A stretch of DNA of 64,000 bases. Origin: Helichrysum umbraculigerum. Lineage: Eukaryota > Streptophyta > Magnoliopsida > Asterales > Asteraceae. Below are positions 56,697 to 64,000 of this stretch, piece after piece. The translations under genes and the position numbers were made by a program. The stretch is from positions 67,656,059 through 67,720,058 of the forward strand of contig CATIUR010000001.1 in assembly GCA_949592205.1 (NCBI GenBank), in the 5' to 3' direction. Each line of letters begins with the position of its first letter. Within the stretch, counting starts at the first letter, position 1. Under the pieces are notes generated by a model, which was given only the letters and a program-made list of their open reading frames with translations, did no database searches and was not told where the DNA came from.

Positions 56697-59119
56697 TGTA
56701 ACAACCGGCAAATTAGGACTAGAATTAGTGCCTAATTCTTTGTTAATACATGTAATTAGTTTTGTGTTAGGCTAATTAATGTATCAAAATATATATTGTT
56801 GAATATATACGAATACGCGATTGGATTTAAATCGTACGCAATTTAAATAGAATGAAATTCTATTCGATTAATACGGACGTTGGTGAACAAATGTTTATAA
56901 ACTAAAATAACGCAATTATGACCAAAATGCTATTTTATAATAATTAGTAATTACCTCGTATCACTCGATAAAAGATTACACGATTTAAAAACAAAAGTAA
57001 TTAAATTTATACAAACCATATTACACTTCAAACTATTAACGATTTAAAGAAATAATTTAAGTAAATTATATAATAAAATTTGTGATTTCAAAAGAATAAT
57101 AAACGCGCATAAATAAATATTTAACGCTTAAATGACGGAGGAAACGAACACTGCCCGGAGCACGTAACGCGGACTGGAAGTTGGAGGCTTTCACCAAAAC
57201 CCCCAACCTCCCCTCTTTTTTTTCTCATTCTTTCTCATTTCTTCTTTCTCACTCTCTTTCTTCCTCCTTTTTCTCTCAATAATCACCATCATCACCAACT
57301 TCACTAAAATCACAAAATACTACCACTAAACGCACCCGGATCATCTCATTCCTTTGGAAGAAAACGTTCACCTATTCACGATCTACAACTTTATCTTTCC
57401 GGATTTTCATTTCGGCATTTTGTAAGTTTCCGACAAATCCCGACATCTCTCGTTTTTGATCATTTTTACTAGTTTATGGTTTCTATAGGCTTATTATGTT
57501 CATATAAGGGTTGGGTAAAAGAATCGGACCAAACGGAAGTTTTTGGCTCGAAATCCGTCGATCAGGCGATAGTGTCGCATAGACGAACCCAGATACGCGT
57601 CACTTATAGCGACACTTCCTTAGTGTCGCTATACCCTCTAACCGACACTACATAAGTGTCGCCCTAAGTCCAATACCGACACTTCGTAAGTGTCGCCTAC
57701 CACCACATGTGATTTTTACCCGTCACTATGATAGTGACGCCTTTACTTATATGACCGACACTTCATGCGACACTTGCTGAGTGCCGCATAAAACATTGTA
57801 CCGACACTTCATAAGTGCCGCATGTTATTAAATCCCTATTGTATACGACACTATGCTAGTGACGCATGATCTGACTACCCGACATTTCACCCGACACTTC
57901 CTTAGTGTCGCATGACCAACCTAAGTGACGCATATAAGTGTCGCATAAAACAGCAGCTTTTCAACTATTTTTACACTAAGTGTCGAACTTATACAACTTC
58001 AAATACCTATACAATACGACTTAACAAACATAATAAAACATACTTTTCTATTACAATTGCACTAATTTGCATTATAAATGATGAAACTTTAATTATAACA
58101 AATCACCAACGGGCCGTACACTTTTATACAAACAATAACGAACCAACAGTTGGACACAACGGGTTGTATGAACAACTAGCCTAGATGATCTTGCGAGACA
58201 TCTACTTACTTAACCTTACGTGTTTAGGCATTTAAAGGTTACGGGTTCGGAGAACCTACACGCTACTTACAGTTTACCACTGCTTACTACTAGGCTCAGG
58301 TGAGTCTTACGGCCCCACTTTTACTGTTTTACCTTATTGGGGGAGATACATGCTACTGTTTTTCTTGAACACAATTGCTTAAACTGTTTACTATACCAAA
58401 CGGAATTGCATGAGTTACTTACTTTACTGAAGTCTCTCCATCATATATCGTTAGTTATGGACTTAAGCGCGAACACTAGTTAATGGATCCATTAGGGAAA
58501 TGACCCTCCCCCCCGGGGTAGTAGCACTACCACGAACCGTTATGTATAAACGGGCGACTATTATTTCGTTACTTATGCTTGCTCAGTTACGAGCATGTCA
58601 CGGGAGCAAATTATTACTTACGGGTTAAGCTTCGATTATGAGCCTCATGGCAACGGTATAACTTATTTACTTTACATTTGCTGGATTTGCAAATACTTGA
58701 TTTACGCCTGCGGGCACTACTGATGAAATCTTGTGTTCAAAACTGATATTACTTACAAACCTGTGAGATTCACCAACATTCGTTTTGACCTTTTAGCATG
58801 TATTATCAGGTACTCACATGGAGTAGGATTCCTCCAGGACATAGCTAGAGTCGCATGATTTCAACTAAACTGCATTAATGGAGATTCTCAGCATTATCTT
58901 TTGTACATGTTGATTATGTAATAGAATCTCCCGCCATACGCGTGGACTCTAGGGAACTATTTTTGTATACGAAAACGTTAAGTTTTCAAACACATATTTC
59001 TATGAAGTCGTTTTACAACGTCTCATTTAGAGGTCGTTTACTGTATATCTTGTGCTTTGTATATTGATTAGTAACACCCAAGTATGCTTCCGCAAATCAT
59101 TAAATTTGGGGGTGTTACA
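56697..59119 (+). repeat. Element F 5' LTR (2423 bp)
   Basis: Starts TGTAACAACCGGC and ends GGGGGTGTTACA, immediately followed by GATTGGTATCAGAGC. It includes a CT-rich leader (57190-57300), a splice-donor-like TTTTGTAAGTTTCC at 57422 and, beyond it, the palindrome cluster. It aligns with the reverse complement of 61223-63546 at both ends but is well diverged in the middle. Confidence 0.93.
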
Positions 59120-59536
59120 GATTGGTATCAGAGCCTAAGGTTATAGTGAACTAGGTTGCATTTATTGGGCCTAGACTATGACCATTAGGCAGTATTTCCT
59201 TACTAGGCATGATTGGTTCAGGAATTACATCATACGACTTTAATTTAACATAGCCTGATCAACTATGTACAATTAAGGAAAGATGATGTGAGGTCTGAAA
59301 TGGTTATGTTGAACAGGAATGCGTTAGTTGACTCTGACCACGAGAGAACCGGACCATTACTTGATACGTGCTAGACGCTAGGCTGGATATTATATACTTA
59401 TATATATTAGCCTCGTCTTACTTACACTCTGCCTCAGGAATGGCAAACACACCACCCAATTTGTCATGCTCTCATCCACAAGGATCTCGAAACCCACAAT
59501 TATCTTCTCTTTCTTTCCTTGTCCTTTTCTTGTCAG
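57422..59536 (+). other. Predicted intron from LTR to gag start in element F
   Basis: Donor GTAAGT at 57422 follows the CT-rich leader; acceptor CCTTTTCTTGTCAG ends at 59536, four bases before the gag ATG (59541). The sequence TTTGTAAGTTTCCGACA is kept in the diverged LTR of element H (donor at about 62819, minus strand). Splicing would remove the palindrome cluster, the LTR end and the primer-binding site, separating mRNA from genomic RNA. This is inferred only. Confidence 0.45.
57572..57950. promoter_or_regulatory. GCGACACT...AGTGTCGC palindrome cluster, element F LTR
   Basis: Seven or more inverted units of about 20 bp, such as GCGACACTTCCTTAGTGTCGC-like pairs, with loops varying (CTTA, GTA, ATA, GCT), spread over 380 bp and separated by 20-40 bp of unrelated sequence. 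Matched arms with changed loops suggest structure rather than a fixed binding word. They sit within the predicted intron. Confidence 0.65.
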
Positions 59537-59540
59537 CATC

Positions 59541-60878
59541 ATGCCTCCTCGCCGACAAATCACCCTTAGTGAAGCCGAAATTGCGGGTCTGATTGCCCGT
59601 AGTGTAGCTCAAGCCCTAGCTACCCGAACATCAACTCTTGGTAGCGAAGATACCGCTAACAATGGACCACAACCCAAGCCCTGCTCATATAAGGAATTCC
59701 AGAACTGCAAACCTCTGAACTTTGCAGGTACTGAGGGAGCTATCGGTCTAGTACGCTGGATCGATAAAGTCGAATCTGTATTTCTTATCTGCAACTGTGC
59801 GGAGGGAGACAAGGTTAAGTTCTCCGTTAGTACTTTCACTAACACCGCTCTTACCTGGTGGAACACCTATGCTCAGACTGTGGGTATTGCTAATGCTTAC
59901 AAACTCCCGTGGGAGGAAATGAAGGAGATGTTGAGGGGTGAGTACTGCCCCAGGGATGAACTGAAACAACTGGAGTTGGAATTTTGGAACCACAAGATGC
60001 AAGGTGATGATATCACCGGGTACACCAACCGTTTTCACCAACTGGCAATTCTGTGCCCATCCATGGTCGATCCTGAATACAAGAGGATCGAGAAATAAGT
60101 CGATGGACTTCCCGACAGACTACAAGACTTGGTGACATCATCCAAACCGGGTACGATTCAAAGCGCCATCCGTATGGCCCATGAACTAACGGCAAATTCT
60201 GTCCGCCGTGGCACAACTTCTACCCCATCTGCAAACAACAAACGCAAATGGGAAGGAAACCCCAACTCATCCAACCAACTCATCAACAAGAAGCCTGAGT
60301 CCGTTAAGGCTTATTCATCGGGGACTAAAGAAAAGAAAGGGTACGGCGGGAACAAACCCTACTGTTCCAAATGCAATCGTCACCATGACGGTTCCTGCCC
60401 TTGCACCAACTGCAAAAGGTTCGGGCACCTAGCCAAGGATTGCCGAGCCATCATTCCTACCCCCAGCACCATTGCGCCAAAGACCTGCTTTGGGTGCGGA
60501 AATTCTGGGCATTTCAAGAACAACTGCCCCAAGCTGAACAACAACAACAACAACCGCAACAACACTCGGAGCAGAGCCTTCGTGATCAACTCGGGGGACG
60601 CCCGTCAAGACCCGAATGTGGTCTCGGGTATGTTCTTCCTCAACAACTTATCTGCTTCTATTCTATTTGATACTGGTGCTGATAGGAGCTATATTTCTGA
60701 TGAGTTTTGTCCACTACTTAACATTACCCCCGTGGCCTTAGATGTTAAGTACACCGTAGAACTTTCAAATGGTAAACTCATAAAAACCGATAGTGTGATG
60801 CCTAATTGCACTTTAAACCTAGCCGACGAAATCTTCTCAATCGATCTCATGCCTGTTGAACTAGGAAGTTTCGACGTC
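59541..60878 (+). pseudogene. Element F gag and protease (interrupted)
   Basis: Starts at the ATG at 59541 (MPPRRQITLSEAE) next to a splice-acceptor-like signal. The retrotransposon gag domain spans roughly residues 60-190 (ALTWWNTYAQ, LPWEEMKEML, LELEFWNHKM). TAA at 60096-60098 replaces what is normally a Tyr codon. After it come two CCHC knuckles (CTNCKRFGHLAKDC, CFGCGNSGHFKNNC) with a preceding Cys/His pair, an Asn-rich linker, and a protease with LFDTGADRSYIS. The frame ends at the element G insertion. One nonsense codon and the insertion are the only lesions seen. Confidence 0.9.
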
Positions 60879-61222
60879 TGTAACACCCCCAAATTTAACA
60901 GTTTGCGGAAGCGATGTTTTGGGTGTTACTAATCAATAATCACAAGCACAAAGGATACAGTGAACGACTCTAAATGAGACGTTTGAAAAGTTATTACATT
61001 AATACATAAGTAGTAAAATACAAGCTCGAGTTCAAGTAAATTCCTAGAGATTCTAATACATAACAACTAGTACAAAAGTAATGTATAAAAATCTCCAAGC
61101 TTGTAAATGCATGCGACTCGAGCTAAGTAAGCTTATCCTGCTGGGCATCCCTACTGATGCTGTGTACCTGAGAAGCATTACTAAAACGGTCAACCAAAAA
61201 GGTTGGTGAATCTCACAGGTTT
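60879..61222 (-). repeat. Element G LTR fragment (344 bp)
   Basis: Starts TGTAACACCCCC, the reverse complement of an F-type LTR end, and inserts in element F's protease region after ACGTC (60874-60878). It is cut at 61222 by element H; the remainder should lie beyond the window. It resembles 61223-61560 but is clearly a separate copy. Confidence 0.85.
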
Positions 61223-63546
61223 TGTGACACCCCCAAATTTAATGATTTGCGGAAGCTTGATTTGGGTGTCACTAATCAATATACAAAGCACATAAGATAT
61301 AATGAACGACCACTATATGCGTCGTTTTAAACTTGTATAAATAAGGTAAATGTTTACATCAAAATATAGTTACATTAGCTCGTTTCCTGAAATTGAGAGA
61401 TTACATAGCATAATTACTTTTACAAAATATAATAATGCAGTCCAATCTCTAGTTGTATGTATGCTGACTCGAGCTAATAATTCCTGCTTGTGCAGCCAAA
61501 CTACTGCTGGGTACCTGTGATAAATACTAAAATGGGTCAGCGAAAACGCTGGTGAGCTCACAGGTTTGTATGTCAATGTATAGTTGTAAGAACCGCAAGA
61601 TTTATATTGAATTTAAAATGCAATTAAGCAAGATAAAAGTTATACTGTCCATGAGCACATAGTCTGAGCTTAACTTGATTTGTCAGGCCCACTTAAGGAA
61701 ACCTAACTTGAAATGCCTCCTACGAGTGCCTAATCAACACTCGTCTTCCCAAATGCTAATACATCCGTTTGACCGGTTAGTGCGTGCTAACCCGGATGAG
61801 GATTGTCAATCCCATATGATATCATATACTAACATTCACGCTATAAATACTAGAGACTATGCTTATGGAGGACTTTAAATTGATTAGCTTGAAACTCATG
61901 TAGTATTTGAAGTTTGGCACTTGCGTTCTACTTGTAAAACAAAATCGAGTAGTAATATCACACCCCTAGTTGTAAAGCAGTGAAAATGGGGCTATGAAAC
62001 TCACCTGGTTCTTGAAGTGTTAATCAATTAAACTTGAAGTAATTAGCAGTGTGTTGGTGTCCAAAGACTTGAAACCTGAATGTGTCCACAACACTTAAAT
62101 TGTCATTAATTGTATTGGTATCCCGAAAGACTACCATTTGAATTGTTTGTCTAACTTAATGTCCAAATTACCCCGATTTGGTTGATTGTTTTATTACAAG
62201 TTACTACGACTTGTTTGAATAAGTTGATACAAGTTACAACGACTTGTTTGAATAAGTTGGTACAAGTTACAATGACTTGTTTGATTGAATTGTCTAAGTT
62301 ACTATGACTTAGTTGATTTAATTGTGTATTTGAAAATGTGTACGGCCCGTTGGTGACGGTTGTAACGATAGTTCTAAAATGTTATTATATTGTTGCTACA
62401 GTGAATTGTTACAGTGAATTGCTACAGTAAAATTTGACTTTGAAAATTTTGAGGTTTGAAGATTCTGTTTTGTGCGACGTAGCCTGCGACGTTGGGTGCG
62501 ACGTCGCAGATCCGGACTGCGACGTTGGGCACGGCGTCGCTATGTGCGACTTTCGCAATTTAATGCGACGTAGAGTGCTGCGTCGCTATATGCGACGTTG
62601 AGGATATAGTGCGACGTAGGTCGCTGCGTCGCATTTGCTCCAGGCCAAATGCGACGTACGGGTCTGATCGGAATTTCAACCTCAAAAACGCATTTTCCGG
62701 CCATCGATCGGCATGATATTTTTACCCAACCCATTTTAAGACATTACAAGGTTATACAAACAACTAGCAAGTTATAAAACTTAAAAACGAGAGTTTTCGG
62801 AGTTGTGTCGGAAACTTACAAATCGCCGAAATAAAATTCCGGAAAGATAGGATTGTAGATCGTGAAGAGGTGAATCTTTTGTCCCAAACAAGCTTGAAGA
62901 TCCGGGGTCGTTTAGGGTGTTTATTTTGTGATTTTTGATGATTTGGGGGTGATGAAATTTGAGAGAAATTAGAGAGGAGAGAGATAGAGAAAAAGAGAAA
63001 TGAGAGAAAAGTGGGTGGGAGTGGGAGGTTAAACTCCCATTTTCGCCTCGCGTTCCCGCTCCGTGTGGTGTTCGTTCGCTCCGTTGTTCAAACGTTAAAT
63101 GATTTTTTTACACATTAAAAGATAAGTTTTAAATTACGAATTTATTATAAAATGTTTTATTAAAATAATTTATCAATTATCCATTTGGGATATCTAAATT
63201 GAAATTCGTTTTATTTGTTTGCGCGTTTGTATGTTTAATCGCGTATACGTTAATTGTTTAATAAAATTTGGATACGAAATATTATTATAAATAATATTTT
63301 TGAATAAATTGAGTTATTAAATAACATTTGTATTACTTAATAATTTGTTCACCAACGTCCGTATTTATTGTATCGAAATTCATTCGATTTGAGACTCGTA
63401 CGATTTAAACAAACCGCATAATTGTAGATATATATTCAACAATATATATAATAATTGATACATTAATTAGCCTAACACAGAACTAATTACATGTACTAAA
63501 ACTTGATTAGGCACTAAATTCTAGTCCTAAATTGACGGTTGTCACA
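61223..63546 (-). repeat. Element H 3' LTR (2324 bp)
   Basis: On its own strand it starts TGTGACAACC at 63546 after the polypurine tract CAGGGGGAGAA (63547-63557), and ends GGGTGTCACA at 61223. Its left flank is AGGTT (61218-61222). It belongs to the F/G family: LTR start, leader, splice donor and end are shared, but the middle differs, including the palindrome words. Pyrimidine-rich repeats with ACAAGTTAC(A/T)ACGACTTG occur at about 62200-62310. Confidence 0.92.
62468..62655. promoter_or_regulatory. TGCGACGT/ACGTCGCA repeat cluster, element H LTR
   Basis: Ten or more copies of TGCGACGT or its complement, including the near-perfect palindrome TGCGACGTCGCA (about 62492-62503). It occupies the equivalent position to 57572-57950 in element F, downstream of the conserved donor, but is built from a different word. 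It is the same kind of module with new sequence. Confidence 0.65.
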
Positions 63547-63580
63547 TTCTCCCCCTGTTAGAAGAATTTCGTCCCGAAAT

Positions 63581-64000
63581 TTATGTTGAAGTCATGTTTG
63601 ACGTTGAATCAGTGAAGAGTTGAGGATACTTGAGTCGCATTTGGTCCTCCCGTTCCCAGGTGAATTCCGGACCGCGCCGCGAATTCCACCTAACCTTGAC
63701 GATAGGAATACGACTTTGTTTAAGTTGTTTGACCTCACGGTCCATGATTTCAGCGGGTTCCTCAACAAAGTGAAGTTTTTCGTCAACTCGAATTTCATCG
63801 AGTGGAATGATAAGTGTCTCATCAGACAGACACTTCTTCAGATTTGAAACATGAAATGTGGGATGCACGCTGCTGAGTTCAGATGGCAGCTGCAATCGAT
63901 AAGCCACTGGACCAATCCTTTCGAGGATCTCGAATGGTCCAATGTATCTGGGATTTAACTTCCCTCGTTTACCAAATCGGATTACGCCTTTCCAAGGCGA
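63581..64000 (-). CDS. Element H pol C-terminus (partial)
   Basis: The open frame enters from the right edge and ends at 63581, 24 bp before the polypurine tract and 35 bp before the LTR. It encodes the integrase C-terminal part (LNPRYIGPFEILERIG, then AYRLQLPSEL, HPTFHVSNLKKCL) and a chromodomain-like end with VKVRWNSRRGPEFTWERE. These are standard for chromovirus-type Ty3/gypsy pol. No lesions are seen in the visible 139 codons. This fixes the orientation of element H. Confidence 0.9.
   Translation of the reverse strand, partial: SPWKGVIRFGKRGKLNPRYIGPFEILERIGPVAYRLQLPSELSSVHPTFHVSNLKKCLSDETLIIPLDEIRVDEKLHFVEEPAEIMDREVKQLKQSRIPIVKVRWNSRRGPEFTWEREDQMRLKYPQLFTDSTSNMTST

Larger units (their letters stand above)
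56697..60878 (+). mobile_element. Element F: Ty3/gypsy, 5' LTR to protease
   Basis: The LTR (56697-59119) is preceded by the candidate duplication CACAG (56692-56696). Then come the tRNA-Met primer site (59123-59134), gag and protease. Element G interrupts it at 60879, so the rest lies outside the window. The gag style is that of Asteraceae gypsy elements annotated with a retrotransposon gag domain; Tekay/Del is a plausible clade but is not shown here. Confidence 0.88.

Noticed and set aside
1..64000. CRISPR arrays, prokaryotic operons or rRNA genes
   Set aside because: The window is plant nuclear repeat DNA. The short-period repeats seen are LTR palindromes and microsatellites, not spacer arrays.

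Overview
The window looks like heterochromatic or intergenic DNA from a large-genome flowering plant. The element families suggest a eudicot, possibly Asteraceae; that is an inference from the style of the gag and accessory ORFs, not a database result. It is almost entirely transposable elements stacked inside one another. I find no convincing host gene, rRNA, tRNA or CRISPR. Two insertions are confirmed by 5-bp target-site duplications and one by an 8-bp duplication, and others by LTR, primer-binding-site and polypurine-tract landmarks.

Left and centre (1-48134). The right end of a CACTA (En/Spm) transposon, J, is at 48134 (TIR CACTAGTACATATTAGGG read on the minus strand). Its TNP2-like transposase (35553-38721) is broken. 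A second, spliced gene (39333-39574 and 45102-47567) ends in a Ulp1-like cysteine protease whose H-D-Q-C residues are readable. J's left end is not in the window, so everything from 1 to 35064 can be read as nested insertions within or beside J. These are: D, a minus-strand Ty1/copia element in an LTR-internal-LTR-gag arrangement (28039-35064); C, a minus-strand Athila-like element whose LTR is 25731-28038, inserted into D's accessory ORF; B, a minus-strand Athila-like element whose 5' LTR (12916-25615) interrupts C's leader; and A, a complete plus-strand Athila-type Ty3/gypsy element (13909-23914, duplication CACAG), inserted into B's LTR. Element E (39626-44989, duplication GAATA), a coding-free Athila-derived LTR element, sits in an intron of J's second gene.

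Element B is the most unusual object. Reading leftward it has an LTR of about 2.7 kb, a tRNA-Asp-type primer site, a 456-codon ORF that is not a recognisable gag and contains an internal duplication, a promoter/leader/intron, a 602-codon ORF of the Athila ORF-1/env-like type, a UTR with three polypurine-like motifs, and then a tandem array of 1.54-kb units (1-7431). I see no gag, protease, RT or integrase between its primer site and the window edge.

Right side (48138-64000). After about 2.7 kb of AT-rich spacer comes I, a minus-strand Ty3/gypsy element in tandem (50861-56696). Two copies share one LTR and the same internal deletion of integrase, and one copy carries a 753-bp hAT-like MITE. 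Plus-strand gypsy element F (from 56697) interrupts I; a minus-strand relative G interrupts F's protease region (60879); a further minus-strand relative H interrupts G's LTR (61223).

A recurring theme is that LTRs of several families carry clusters of short palindromes at a fixed place, just upstream of the TATA box in the Athila-like group and inside a predicted LTR intron in the F/G/H group. The palindrome sequence differs from element to element. A sequence-divergent, position-conserved palindrome module, together with element B, is what I would follow up first.
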